Assembly: GCA_023301785.1 (NCBI GenBank)
Contig: JALZUF010000250.1
Coordinates: 1-12,437 of the forward strand
Origin: Alphaproteobacteria bacterium
GTDB lineage: Bacteria; Pseudomonadota; Alphaproteobacteria; Micavibrionales; Micavibrionaceae
DNA: 12,437 nt
Direction: 5' to 3'
Shown: positions 1 through 7,711 of the stretch, in pieces
Position numbering within the stretch: the first letter of the stretch is position 1
How the letters are laid out: the number at the start of each line of letters is the position of its first letter
Notes under the pieces: generated by a model
What the model saw: the letters and a program-made list of their open reading frames with translations, nothing else
Databases searched by the model: none
What the model was told of the DNA's origin: nothing
Made by a program: the position numbers and the translations under genes

Positions 1-72
1 TCAGGCGCACAATTTTTGTACCGCCATAAAGAATTCCTCGACAAAGAAGAAGAAGAAGAAGAAGAAGCTTAA
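1..72 (+). CDS. 3' end of an unidentified convergent gene with an acidic poly-Glu tail (partial)
   Basis: Frame 1 of the plus strand is open from the window edge to a TAA at 70-72. The visible residues end in FLYRHKEFLD, then Lys, seven Glu and a final Ala. Charged, low-complexity C-terminal tails like this are common in real proteins, and the codons are regular. The frame stops about 50 bp before the end of the convergent polysaccharide operon, which is a normal tail-to-tail arrangement. Only 23 codons are visible, so no family can be named. It could also be chance coding over a GAA microsatellite. Confidence 0.45.
   Translation, partial: SGAQFLYRHKEFLDKEEEEEEEA
46..66 (+). repeat. (GAA)7 trinucleotide microsatellite
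   Basis: Seven consecutive GAA units follow an AAA codon. In the plus-strand frame they encode seven glutamates just before the stop. Because the unit is three bases, slippage would change tail length without breaking the frame. Confidence 0.85.
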
Positions 73-121
73 CAGTTCAATATCTTTAAGGTGGAGGCAT
101 CAGCCACACATAGGTACGTTG

Positions 122-790
122 TTACTTAACAAACGCTTCTGTGCGATGAAAATACTTGCTCTCTTTATCTAATTTTTTAACAGCCTTCGCTGGCACACCA
201 GAATAAAGCATATATTCATCTTCAAAGCTTTTGTGCAATGTTGAGTTTGCTGTCAGAATTGAAAAGTTAGGTAGCGTCGCGCCTTTTGTGATAACGGAAG
301 CCATACCAATCATACAGTGATTACCAATCGTAATAGGCTTAGTTTCTTGAATATTATTTTGAATATTAATGCTGTGTGTGAAGAACGCTGAACCGAAGCC
401 GGCAATAGTTGTGAACTCACCAATCTTAATCGTGTTATTACAATCTAAATAATTATTACTGACAATCGCCGTTCCCTTACCGATTATCATTTCCTGACGG
501 CGGTCTGGTTCGTTATGAAAGTGTTTATTCGAACCAATCTTAATGGCTCCAAATTTGTTTAAAGTGCCGACTGATGCATTCTCTCCCATTTCAAAATATT
601 GCAAATTCTTAACCATATTAAGATGGCCAATTTTTGCGCCCGCCGATATCTTTACTTTTTCAGCGTGCAAATAAGACACCCCGAGACGTACCGAGCGATC
701 AATCTCCCAACCAAACAGCTTGTTATATAAACGTATCTTTACCGCGCTTGGTAAAATACAAATTAGTAAATGCGGGATTGAAATATTCAT
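122..790 (-). CDS. Hexapeptide-repeat (left-handed beta-helix) acyltransferase, WcaF/LbH type
   Basis: A 222-residue protein, probably an O-acetyltransferase or similar enzyme acting on the sugar units made by this operon. Isoleucine/valine-rich hexapeptide turns run through most of it: VKISAGAKIG (46-55), IKIGSN (83-88), MIIGKGTAIV (101-110), IKIGEFTTIAG (121-131), ITIGNHCMIGMASVITKGA (153-171). These predict a trimeric beta-helix. H139 in the FFTHS segment is the likely catalytic histidine, and the C-terminal YSGVPAKAVKKL is the classic end of this family. The ATG at 790 overlaps the TGA of the upstream flippase gene as ATGA, implying translational coupling; it is the last gene of the operon. 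There are no membrane segments, so the protein is probably cytoplasmic, consistent with decorating the lipid-linked unit before flipping. The donor and the sugar cannot be told from sequence. Confidence 0.88.
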   Translation of the reverse strand: MNISIPHLLICILPSAVKIRLYNKLFGWEIDRSVRLGVSYLHAEKVKISAGAKIGHLNMVKNLQYFEMGENASVGTLNKFGAIKIGSNKHFHNEPDRRQEMIIGKGTAIVSNNYLDCNNTIKIGEFTTIAGFGSAFFTHSINIQNNIQETKPITIGNHCMIGMASVITKGATLPNFSILTANSTLHKSFEDEYMLYSGVPAKAVKKLDKESKYFHRTEAFVK

Positions 791-2073
791 ATTGTTTTCA
801 CCTTATTTATAAGAAGCCCCTGTCTATAACATTTTAACGCGTAAGCAGCCGTTAGAGCAATCGCCGTTGCCCAAAGACCAACAACACCAAGCAATGCTAC
901 ATTCAAGACAACTATAACAGCAAGAACAATCAAGTTATTATATAAAATCACCTTATCTTCTTTACGCGCGTAAAAGATTAAGTCATTCACCTCAGTTATT
1001 AGCATCACAACCATCGATACAAGAAGACCTATAAAGAGTGCGAACCATTCCAAAGCCAACGGCTTATCAACGACATAAAGCGTCATCGCATAAAGCGCAG
1101 GCACTGCGATTAAACCGATAATCAACGACATAATAAACGTATCTTTTTTATACTTATGATAAATATCAAAGAAATTAGAACTTCCTTCGACGTACGCCTT
1201 TGTCAATTTAGGCCGCGCCATTTGAATAATCCCAGTGCGTAATAAATTAAGGATCGCCGTAGTCGCTTGCATGAAGTAAACATATATACCCGTTAGCTCT
1301 ATACCTAAGAAGAACGTGATCAAATATACATTTAAATAAGTAGATACAGACTCCAGAATCATATTTTTGTACGGTGTCTTTGACACCTTAAATTCATCAA
1401 GCACCCAACGTTTTAAAGATGGCGAGCTGACTTCTTTCTTCCATTTCCATTGTCGGCGCAAGAATAAAAATCCTGCAACAGAGACAGTGCTACACAGTAT
1501 CCAGAATAATAGAAGGTATTCCATCTTACGAAATTCGGGGAATATATAAGCCACGCCAATAAAGATAAACACCCATAACGCTGAACGAACAAAATGCAAT
1601 ATGTTGGCGACAATCGGACGGCTAAGATTTAATAATAAATTATATAAATCATTGTTAATATGTTCAAAAAATATAATAGCAACGACGGCAATCCAAGATA
1701 AAACCGAGCCATCATAAATGCCATAAGCCGCAACAAATGGTAATAAGACAAGATAGGATAACGATATATGTCGCGTATAATAATGAAGCGTTTCTGCAAT
1801 CTCACTCATGCTTTGCGTGATTGCCGTACGACTTTTTGTGTACATAACCCCCAAACCAAGAAAGGACCTAACAATGAAGGTCGCAGCGATAATCAATCCA
1901 TAAACACCAAGGTCAGCAAACCCCATATATTTGGCAATAAATAAAGTCAGAATAAATTTAGAGACAAGCGTGACACCTCTTATTCCCATCAGGAAAAGTG
2001 GCTGAATACGGTCATGCGTAATTAAATCATTTAAGCGAGCAACGTTAACCATATTTCTTAGCAACTTCTTCAT
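787..2073 (-). CDS. Wzx-like polysaccharide flippase (MOP/PST superfamily)
   Basis: A hydrophobic protein of about 428 residues with roughly twelve predicted membrane helices, for example FILTLFIAKYMG, GVYGLIIAATFIV, SWIAVVAIIFF, VFIFIGVAYIF and LLFWILCSTVSVAG in the N-terminal half, and MSLIIGLIAVPALYA, FIGLLVSMVVMLI and LIVLAVIVVLNVALLG in the C-terminal half. Length and topology fit the O-antigen/exopolysaccharide flippases that move undecaprenyl-linked units across the inner membrane. The start is uncertain. A TTG at 2076, the ATG at 2073 (chosen: MKKLLRN has a normal basic N-terminus) and an ATG at 2052 are all in frame. The 2052 start would reduce the overlap with the upstream glycosyltransferase from 29 to 8 bp. 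None has a strong Shine-Dalgarno sequence. The gene sits between a GT4 gene and an acyltransferase gene, which supports a transport role. The transported substrate is unknown. Confidence 0.85.
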   Translation of the reverse strand: MKKLLRNMVNVARLNDLITHDRIQPLFLMGIRGVTLVSKFILTLFIAKYMGFADLGVYGLIIAATFIVRSFLGLGVMYTKSRTAITQSMSEIAETLHYYTRHISLSYLVLLPFVAAYGIYDGSVLSWIAVVAIIFFEHINNDLYNLLLNLSRPIVANILHFVRSALWVFIFIGVAYIFPEFRKMEYLLLFWILCSTVSVAGFLFLRRQWKWKKEVSSPSLKRWVLDEFKVSKTPYKNMILESVSTYLNVYLITFFLGIELTGIYVYFMQATTAILNLLRTGIIQMARPKLTKAYVEGSSNFFDIYHKYKKDTFIMSLIIGLIAVPALYAMTLYVVDKPLALEWFALFIGLLVSMVVMLITEVNDLIFYARKEDKVILYNNLIVLAVIVVLNVALLGVVGLWATAIALTAAYALKCYRQGLLINKVKTI

Positions 2074-3199
2074 CAACGATACGGGCTAAATCAGTTCTAA
2101 ACTCTTGTGCTAAAAATTTCTTGGCTTTGGTTAAACAATCCTTAGCTTTAATTTGACCTGCAATAGATTCAAATTCACCAACGGCCTGAACAATACTATC
2201 TGCATCTTGCTTCCAAAAGAAAACACCTGTTGGCGCTTCGTCAGACTTGGTATTATAGCCAACAACAGTCTCCAACGCACCGCCTTTACCAAAGGCAATC
2301 ACGGGCGTACCACAAGCTTGCACCTCAACAGGCATAATACCAAAATCTTCTTCTGCGGCAAAAACGAAAGCCTTCGCGCGCTTCATATAATCGCGCAACG
2401 TATCGCGAGGTGGAAATCCGACAAGCTCAATATTACTGTGCCCTTCAGCAATTGCTTTAATCTTTTCAAACTCTGGTCCATCGCCTGTAACAACAAGACG
2501 CTTATTTGGCATTTTTGTAAACGCTTCAACGATTAAGTCCATACGCTTATAAGACACCATACGCGATGATGTCAGATAAAAATCTTCTTTATCTTCTTGG
2601 AATTCAAAACCATCTAATTCAATCGGCGGATAAATCACATCGGCTTCGCGACGGTAAACTTTCCAAATACGTTTACGAATATAATGCGAATTACCAATAT
2701 AACGATCAACACCATTGGCCGTGCGGTAATCCCACAGGCGGTAGCGACTTAAAAGATATTTCACCAACAAGCCTTTAAGGCCTTTATCATACCCAGTTTG
2801 TTTCAAGTAACGATGCGTAAAGTCCCATGCATAGCGCACCGGGCTGTGGACGTAAGATACGTGCACTTGGTGCGCGCCGGTAATAACACCTTTTGCCGCC
2901 GTGTGACTGGACGACAAGACAACGTCATAATCAAACAAATCAAAATCTTCGATAGCCAAAGGATAGAACGGAAATAAATGACGGTAATATTTTTTAACTT
3001 TAGGAAACTTATTTAAGTAACTGGTCGTTATATTTTTCACACCAATGGAGGCACGCTCCTCATCCGTCAAGAAATCAAACAGTGTGTAAACATCTGCATC
3101 TGGATAGACCTTCATTATTTGCTCAAGCACAGTTTCAGCTCCAGCAAGCAATGGAAGCCAATCATGCACAACAGCAATTTTTAGTTTTTTATTTTCCAT
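2045..3199 (-). CDS. GT4-family glycosyltransferase
   Basis: A 384-residue GT-B fold retaining glycosyltransferase that likely adds a sugar to the lipid-linked intermediate at the cytoplasmic face of the membrane. The N-terminal domain opens with KIAVVHDWLPLLAGAETVL (7-25), the Rossmann strand plus acceptor-side glycine loop. HSPVRYAWDF (118-127) resembles the WbaZ/mannosyltransferase subgroup. The nucleotide-sugar domain starts near YLTSSRMVSYKRMDLIVEAF (about 208-227) and includes RLVVTGDGPE. The EX7E motif is E284-DFGIMPV-E292, followed by ACGTPVIAFGKGGALETV. A good Shine-Dalgarno (AGGA, 9 nt before ATG 3199) lies inside the end of the upstream gene, whose TAA directly abuts this ATG. The sugar specificity is not determinable; mannose, galactose and rhamnose enzymes share these motifs. 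Confidence 0.93.
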   Translation of the reverse strand: MENKKLKIAVVHDWLPLLAGAETVLEQIMKVYPDADVYTLFDFLTDEERASIGVKNITTSYLNKFPKVKKYYRHLFPFYPLAIEDFDLFDYDVVLSSSHTAAKGVITGAHQVHVSYVHSPVRYAWDFTHRYLKQTGYDKGLKGLLVKYLLSRYRLWDYRTANGVDRYIGNSHYIRKRIWKVYRREADVIYPPIELDGFEFQEDKEDFYLTSSRMVSYKRMDLIVEAFTKMPNKRLVVTGDGPEFEKIKAIAEGHSNIELVGFPPRDTLRDYMKRAKAFVFAAEEDFGIMPVEVQACGTPVIAFGKGGALETVVGYNTKSDEAPTGVFFWKQDADSIVQAVGEFESIAGQIKAKDCLTKAKKFLAQEFRTDLARIVDEEVAKKYG

Positions 3200-4657
3200 T
3201 TAATAAGATCCTGATCCGCCAAAGATAACTTTGACTGTTTTAAACATAATGACGATATCGCCCCATAATGCCCAGTTACGAATATACCAACTGTCCATAT
3301 AGACACGACGTTCGAAACTTGTATCATTTCGGCCGCTAACTTGCCAGAGGCCAGATATACCAGGACGCACCTTTTTGTAAAAATGAAACGCATCGCCCAT
3401 TATAGATATTTCATCTTCTAAAATTGGCCTTGGGCCAATGAGGCTCATATCCCCTTTTAACACATTCCAAAGCTGTGGCACTTCATCAATACTTTTCTTA
3501 CGAATAAATTTGGCAGTTTTTGAGACAATGCGCGGATCATCTCCTTTGATCTTCCTGTATTTCTCCCACTCAAGGGCGGCGGCAGGATCATCCTTCAACA
3601 TCTCATCAATCAAGTAATCAGAGTCAGGCTGCATTGTACGGAATTTCCAGCATTTAAACATGGCTCCGTTACGACCAACACGCTCGCCACCATAAAAAAT
3701 TGAACCGCCTTGTTTATCCGCTTTTAACTTCATAGCAACGATAAGGACAACTGGTGCTAAAGCCACCAGCGCACCAGCAGATAAGACAACATCCATCATG
3801 CGTTTTAGGATTAATTTAAACCTTGGTTTATAGGCAGTTTTTGAGTGAAGTAACATAATATCGTAACCAAAGAAGATATGAGGCTCCATTTCGTTCAAGC
3901 TCATTCGAGAAATAGGTGGAATAGCGGCATACGAAATTTCTAAATTATTCAATAGCATCAAAAACTTCTCACGCTCTTCCCCGCGGAAAGTTTCCAAACA
4001 AATAACGAAAAAATGATCTTTATGCTCTTGAACATATTTTTCTAAGTCTGTTTGATAATCAAGAATATCAATGTCTTTATATGTGGCGGGCACGTTTTCG
4101 ATATCAAAGGTTTTTTCCTTACGATCCCTAATAATTGCCGCCTCTGGACTGTATCCCGCATATCTATCTGCATAAAATGCGTAGAGAACGTCCGTTGTTG
4201 TATCAATATCACCAATCAAAACTGTACGTACATTCCACAGCTTTAACTTTGTCATTACATAGTAAACAACTTGACGCCCAGCCAACAAAGCCAAGAATAA
4301 AATAGCGTTTTTGAAAAGAATAAAGACAGAAAGATAAACGAAGTGGCTTTTATCGAAGATGAAAAAATCAAAAAGGGTCAGAACAAGACTAACGAGTAAA
4401 ACGTTGTGAACTTGATTCCACCAAGGTGTGCGGCTGGTGAAATGGCCTTTCGCAAAAAAATAACCAATGATAGCAAAGGTTAGTCCTGCAAAATATATCG
4501 GTAATGAAAAATCAGTAAGGGTAAAGGCATAAGCCTCATTAGCCACGTAAGCGAGATAACAAATTACGGATAAAACAATGATATCCATTAAGATCAAGCT
4601 AGCGCTCACCTTCTTATGAACCAACGTCGTCAGTTTATCTAATTGTAGTGCATCCAT
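3200..4657 (-). CDS. Undecaprenyl-phosphate hexose-1-phosphate transferase (WbaP/WcaJ-type)
   Basis: A 485-residue polyisoprenyl-phosphate hexose-1-phosphate transferase. It would start glycan synthesis by moving a sugar-1-phosphate (usually Glc or Gal) from its UDP form to undecaprenyl phosphate. Four N-terminal membrane segments fall at about 18-40, 50-72, 84-101 and 104-135, followed by a Rossmann-like domain (VRTVLIGDIDTTTDV, 143-157, to about 250). A re-entrant hydrophobic helix (about 285-312, ending LKAD) leads into the catalytic domain: FYGGERVGRNGAMFKCWKFR (321-340), IDEVPQLWN with the presumed catalytic Asp391-Glu392 dyad, KGDMSLIGPRP (401-411) and RPGISGLWQVSGRN (431-444). The C-terminus GGSGSY is typical. 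It is the first gene of the polysaccharide operon. Its upstream AAGG is 12 nt from the ATG and lies in a hairpin arm. WbaP and WcaJ subfamilies cannot be separated with confidence. Confidence 0.95.
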   Translation of the reverse strand: MDALQLDKLTTLVHKKVSASLILMDIIVLSVICYLAYVANEAYAFTLTDFSLPIYFAGLTFAIIGYFFAKGHFTSRTPWWNQVHNVLLVSLVLTLFDFFIFDKSHFVYLSVFILFKNAILFLALLAGRQVVYYVMTKLKLWNVRTVLIGDIDTTTDVLYAFYADRYAGYSPEAAIIRDRKEKTFDIENVPATYKDIDILDYQTDLEKYVQEHKDHFFVICLETFRGEEREKFLMLLNNLEISYAAIPPISRMSLNEMEPHIFFGYDIMLLHSKTAYKPRFKLILKRMMDVVLSAGALVALAPVVLIVAMKLKADKQGGSIFYGGERVGRNGAMFKCWKFRTMQPDSDYLIDEMLKDDPAAALEWEKYRKIKGDDPRIVSKTAKFIRKKSIDEVPQLWNVLKGDMSLIGPRPILEDEISIMGDAFHFYKKVRPGISGLWQVSGRNDTSFERRVYMDSWYIRNWALWGDIVIMFKTVKVIFGGSGSY

Positions 4658-4666
4658 TTGAGGAAT

Positions 4667-4696
4667 ATACCTTTTTTCTGTTCAGAATAAAGGTAT
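4667..4696 (-). promoter_or_regulatory. 30-bp inverted repeat in the leader of the polysaccharide operon
   Basis: Read on the minus strand, ATACCTTTATTCTG is followed by AA and then CAGAAAAAAGGTAT. Thirteen of the 14 arm positions pair, with one A-A mismatch. The repeat starts at the last base of the proposed -10 element and ends 9 nt before the ATG at 4657. The only AAGG near the start codon is in the 3' arm. It could act as an operator at the transcription start or as an RNA hairpin hiding the ribosome-binding site. No U-run follows it, so it is not an intrinsic terminator. Confidence 0.6.
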
Positions 4697-4724
4697 AAGT
4701 ACAGATATTTTAAGGTTATGTCAA
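4696..4724 (-). promoter_or_regulatory. Candidate sigma70-type promoter for the polysaccharide operon
   Basis: A perfect TTGACA (4724-4719, minus strand) begins 5 nt after the stop codon of the upstream RTX gene. It is followed after 17 nt by TACTTA (4701-4696), preceded by TG as in an extended -10. The -35 is strong and the -10 weak. A start near 4690 would give a leader of about 33 nt, largely occupied by the inverted repeat. This would let the operon be expressed independently of the RTX genes. Confidence 0.4.
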
Positions 4725-4729
4725 AAGAA

Positions 4730-7711
4730 TTATAGGATTAAATTGCCATCCGCCAGCAGAGTCGCTTCGTCTAAGCCTGTTAGGCCATTGATTTGTGCAA
4801 CAGTTTGGAAGTTCGCGCCATTTGCAGTCCCATCAGCATCGACTTGAACCAGCGTATTGCCGTTGCCGTCATCAAGTAAGCTCACTAAATCAGTAACACT
4901 GCCACTTGCGCCAGCTAGAATATCTGATAAATCAAGCATATCGCCGCCAACGCCGCCAACAAAGTTTTCAATAACATCAATATCGTTAAATGCGCTTGTC
5001 GCTTCAAATACGAATGTATCTAGACCTGTTCCACCGTATAATGTGTCTTGACCATCACCACCGTATAATAATACTGAATTGCTTGTGTTATTTGAACTAA
5101 CGCCTGCGGCAAAAATATCCGCGCCTTCCCATTCAATCATATAAGCTGCGCTATATGTTGATGTGTAAGCATACCACTGGTTTGCGTAAGTACCGTTGTT
5201 CAAGATTAGAAGGTGGTCATTCGTTCCACTGTTACTTGTATCATCACCTTGATACCAATCTGTGAATTCGCCTGTTGATCCAGCGCCATTCCAGAATTCT
5301 GTTCCAGCTTCTGGGCCTTCTGTCCATTCCCACTCGCCTTCTGTACCTGAGTCAGTACCACCAGACCAGAAGTGAGAATTTGCGACAGCGATTGTACCGA
5401 TGTACGATTGCTCTGCCGCTGAATTAATTGTCAATAAGTGACCAGAAACACCGTTCACCGTTGAGGCTTGCGCTGCTGCATTTGCTGAATTCCAGTCTGC
5501 CGCTCCTGAAACAAACTCGTAAAAGTTACCAGTTGCTGAGCTGTATGATAAGTTTGAATTAGCAGCAAGAATACTTGCAACGGTTGCACCACCGCTTACA
5601 GAGTTCGATCCGATAATATCATTACCAGCGCCACCAATTAAAATGTCGCTTCCGCCGCCACCAAGAATAGTGTCCGTGCCCGCACCGCCATCTAGAGTGT
5701 TATCGGCACTATCGCCAGTCAATGTATCATCATGATCACTACCAATGACATGCTCGATTGAGATTAAGCTGTCGTTACCTTCTGCACCAGAAGCTGAACC
5801 TGCGCCTAAGTCAACACTTACACCGCCTGTTGCGCCTGCGTAAGTTGCAATATCAATACCGTGACCGCCATCTAATATATCATCATCTGCACCGCCATTA
5901 AGAATGTCGTTACCCATTGATCCATAAAGTGTGTCGTTACCAACACCACCGTTAAGAATATTTACTTCTGCTGTACTGTCATATCCTGAAGTTACCCCAC
6001 CCGCAGTAAGAACGTCGCCGCCCTCCCACTCTGCAACATAACCGTAGGCTGTATTTGCACCGGAATAAGCATAAAGAACATCACCACCACCGTCCCAAAT
6101 TAAGACGTTGTCCGCTGTACCGCTGTTTGTACCTGAGATTGCGCCACCCTGCCAAGACAATGAAGCGTCAAATGCTGTTCCACTTTCAGGACCATCATCT
6201 AAAGTAAATACGCCTTCCGTTGCACTATCCGAACCAGAAACCCAAGCCCACTGGCTACCATTAATAATAGTACCAACAAATGTTTGCTCTGCGCCGTTTG
6301 ATAATGTAGCTAGGTACGCCGTTGCACCATGAAGTGTGTTCGTCGTCGCATCTGTCACCGCCGTCGCGTGCGTCATGTCATTTGCGCCAGTTGTAATATG
6401 CTTATAAAAATTACCTGTTGTTGAATTATAGAACATTTGTGGGTCTGCTGCTAAAACGCTAGCTACTGTCACTGCCGCTGTGTAAACGCCATCTAATGAT
6501 GCATATAGAACATCGTTACCTTCGCCGCCATTAAGAGTATCATCACCCTCACTACCGATTAAGATATCGTCTCCACCATCACCGTGGAGTAAATCATTAT
6601 CTGCACCGCCTAAGATACGGTCTTTACCAGCACCACCGTTAATAACATCGTCACCTGCCCCACCATAGAGCCAATCTTTTTGATCTCCGCCATCAATGAT
6701 GTCGTTACCGTCTTCACCTTTGATAATGTCTTGACCTTCGCCGCCATTAAGGACGTCTTCACCGTTACCACCAAACACACGGTCATCGCCTGATCCGCCG
6801 TCAATAGTATCATTACCTTCATTCCCATAGAGCCAGTCTCTGTCTTCACCACCATCGATGAAGTCATCTCCATTACCACCTTCTACGCGGTCGGTTCCTG
6901 CACCAGCATAAATAGTGTCGCTACCATCTTGGCCCATGATTTTATCTTTACCATCACCGCCATAAGCAACATCATCTCCTGTACCAGCCCAAATAGTATC
7001 GTTACCAGCACCACCATTTAAGATGTCGTTACCCGCGTCACCTTCTAATTTATCATGGCCGTTTCCACCGTAAAGAATGTCATCATCATTACGACCGAAT
7101 AATCTGTCATTACCTTCACCACCAACAAGAATATCATTTCCATCATGACCAAAAAGTGTATCTGCACCGTCACCACCAAGGATAATATCATCACCCGCCA
7201 AGCCAGTAATGTAGTCGTGACCATCATCACCATAAATCACATCATGGTTCGCTGTTCCAACAAGATCCGCATTATTTGCAGCTGTACCAGTAATTGTAAA
7301 TGTACCAATATCTGCAACTGTCGGCTCAGTTAATCCAAAAATAAATTCAACGTTACTTGCGTCAAAGCTTGCCGCTGCACCATTTTCTAAGGCAAGAGCA
7401 TTCGCAGTAACAGTCGTGTCACCTGTGTAAACATAATCTTGTGTTGTAATTTCGTATCCATTAATACGTGCCTCGTCGATACGTAATGAACGCCCTGTTT
7501 CCGTAGAGGTGTCATTAAAGCGGAAGCTGAAATCTGATGGGAATGCGCCTTCTTCAAAGCTGAAGCTATAGCTATAGAGTACTGAACCACTTGCAATCTG
7601 CGCCGTTATTGCTTCTGAAGAGATAACTTGACCGCCAAGTAAGATTTCCAACACAGGAGCATCTGTGGTGTAACTTGCGCTTGCCATTATGGTTATTGTG
7701 TAATTAGTCAA
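4730..7711 (-). CDS. Type I-secreted RTX protein with CBM60-like domain and two C-type-lectin-like domains
   Basis: A 993-residue acidic protein with no cysteine seen. Residues 1-92 resemble the Ca-dependent CBM60 fold: APVLEILLGGQVI near the start, FRFNDTSTETGRSLRIDE and the INGYEI strand. Residues 150-405 are an RTX block of GGxGxDxhx nonapeptides that bind calcium after export. Residues 413-570 and 708-868 are two related lectin-like domains, both opening TVAS(V/I)LAA and closing EWEG. More RTX repeats lie at 583-705 and about 880-897, with the linker IATYAGATGGVSVDLGAGSA (621-640). Residues 898-993 (DTFVFEATSAFNDIDVIENF and on) match the VCA0849-type type I secretion target domain. The start is TTG at 7711, chosen because the internal ATG at 7687 would remove the first beta-strand and lacks a Shine-Dalgarno; AAGGG lies 11 nt before the TTG, and an in-frame TGA just upstream excludes a longer form. 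It is probably a surface or matrix adhesin that binds glycans. No enzymatic motif is visible. Confidence 0.92.
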   Translation of the reverse strand: MTNYTITIMASASYTTDAPVLEILLGGQVISSEAITAQIASGSVLYSYSFSFEEGAFPSDFSFRFNDTSTETGRSLRIDEARINGYEITTQDYVYTGDTTVTANALALENGAAASFDASNVEFIFGLTEPTVADIGTFTITGTAANNADLVGTANHDVIYGDDGHDYITGLAGDDIILGGDGADTLFGHDGNDILVGGEGNDRLFGRNDDDILYGGNGHDKLEGDAGNDILNGGAGNDTIWAGTGDDVAYGGDGKDKIMGQDGSDTIYAGAGTDRVEGGNGDDFIDGGEDRDWLYGNEGNDTIDGGSGDDRVFGGNGEDVLNGGEGQDIIKGEDGNDIIDGGDQKDWLYGGAGDDVINGGAGKDRILGGADNDLLHGDGGDDILIGSEGDDTLNGGEGNDVLYASLDGVYTAAVTVASVLAADPQMFYNSTTGNFYKHITTGANDMTHATAVTDATTNTLHGATAYLATLSNGAEQTFVGTIINGSQWAWVSGSDSATEGVFTLDDGPESGTAFDASLSWQGGAISGTNSGTADNVLIWDGGGDVLYAYSGANTAYGYVAEWEGGDVLTAGGVTSGYDSTAEVNILNGGVGNDTLYGSMGNDILNGGADDDILDGGHGIDIATYAGATGGVSVDLGAGSASGAEGNDSLISIEHVIGSDHDDTLTGDSADNTLDGGAGTDTILGGGGSDILIGGAGNDIIGSNSVSGGATVASILAANSNLSYSSATGNFYEFVSGAADWNSANAAAQASTVNGVSGHLLTINSAAEQSYIGTIAVANSHFWSGGTDSGTEGEWEWTEGPEAGTEFWNGAGSTGEFTDWYQGDDTSNSGTNDHLLILNNGTYANQWYAYTSTYSAAYMIEWEGADIFAAGVSSNNTSNSVLLYGGDGQDTLYGGTGLDTFVFEATSAFNDIDVIENFVGGVGGDMLDLSDILAGASGSVTDLVSLLDDGNGNTLVQVDADGTANGANFQTVAQINGLTGLDEATLLADGNLIL
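4733..5020 (-). other. C-terminal type I secretion target domain of the 993-aa RTX protein
   Basis: Residues 898-993 begin DTFVFEATSAFNDIDVIENF, contain GDMLDLSDIL and end VAQINGLTGLDEATLLADGN plus LIL. This pattern (xFVFEAxSA, then DxIxNF, then a hydrophobic-poor C-terminus) is the VCA0849-type signal read by an ABC exporter of the HlyB class. The other RTX protein ends with the same pattern. Confidence 0.85.
5108..5590 (-). other. Second C-type-lectin-like domain of the 993-aa RTX protein
   Basis: About 160 residues (708-868). It has ATVASILAANSN, a GNFYEF strand, the helix-like AADWNSANAAAQAS, GHLLTINSAAEQSYIGT, WSGGTDSGTEGEWEWTEGPE and DWYQGDDTSNSGTNDHLLIL, closing at AYMIEWEG. The helix, the L(L/A)T(I/L)xSxAEQxxxGT segment and the Trp-rich second half match bacterial lectin-fold domains. 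The disulfide cysteines of animal C-type lectins are absent. Confidence 0.75.
6002..6475 (-). other. First C-type-lectin-like domain of the 993-aa RTX protein
   Basis: Residues 413-570 align with the later lectin-like domain. The shared anchors are TVASVLAA, TTGNFYKH, AYLATLSNGAEQTFVGT, WVSGSDSATEGVF, DDGPESGTAFD and YVAEWEGGD. The calcium-loop region (GAISGTNSGTADN) is shortened compared with the second domain (DWYQGDDTSNSGTNDH), so the two may differ in ligand or have lost one metal site. They look like an old internal duplication. Confidence 0.72.
6497..7264 (-). repeat. RTX nonapeptide array, about 28 tandem units
   Basis: Residues 150-405 are an almost unbroken run of GGxGxDxhx repeats with a 27-bp DNA period, for example GGAGDDVINGGAGKDRIL. 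Paired turns form a parallel beta-roll that binds one calcium per repeat. DNA copies are degenerate, so the repeat is kept at protein level. Three units carry a WLYG variant (residues 293-296 and 347-350) or WAGT (241-244), placing tryptophans on the roll surface. Confidence 0.95.
7436..7711 (-). other. CBM60-like calcium-dependent carbohydrate-binding domain
   Basis: Residues 1-92 have a short first strand (YTITIMASASY), APVLEILLGGQVISSEA, a middle SYSFSFEEG, and FRFNDTSTETGRSLRIDEARINGYEI. The family pattern, recalled from CBM60, is a first strand followed by a degenerate EhhhDG turn, then FxND-(loop)-RxLxhxxhxVNG. Asn66-Asp67 and Asp79 are plausible calcium ligands. The domain binds beta-glycans in characterised relatives, but the ligand here is unknown. 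Confidence 0.65.

Noticed and set aside
73..121. Bidirectional terminator between the convergent gene ends
   Set aside because: A short GTGG...CCAC dyad exists, but its stem is interrupted and no T-run follows on either side.
2153..2536. Plus-strand open frame of 127 codons
   Set aside because: It is fully antisense to the conserved C-terminal half of the GT4 gene, including its EX7E motif, and shows no protein-like pattern of its own.
4667..4696. Intrinsic terminator for the 993-aa RTX gene
   Set aside because: The hairpin is strong but has no U-run after it on the minus strand, nor on the plus strand, and it sits after a plausible promoter.
6497..7264. CRISPR-like or satellite repeat array
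   Set aside because: The 27-bp periodicity comes from codons of RTX nonapeptides; DNA copies are degenerate, have no unique spacers and stay in one open frame.
7685..7687. ATG at 7687 as the start of the 993-aa RTX gene
   Set aside because: It would delete the first beta-strand of the CBM60-like domain and has no Shine-Dalgarno upstream, though it cannot be excluded without N-terminal data.
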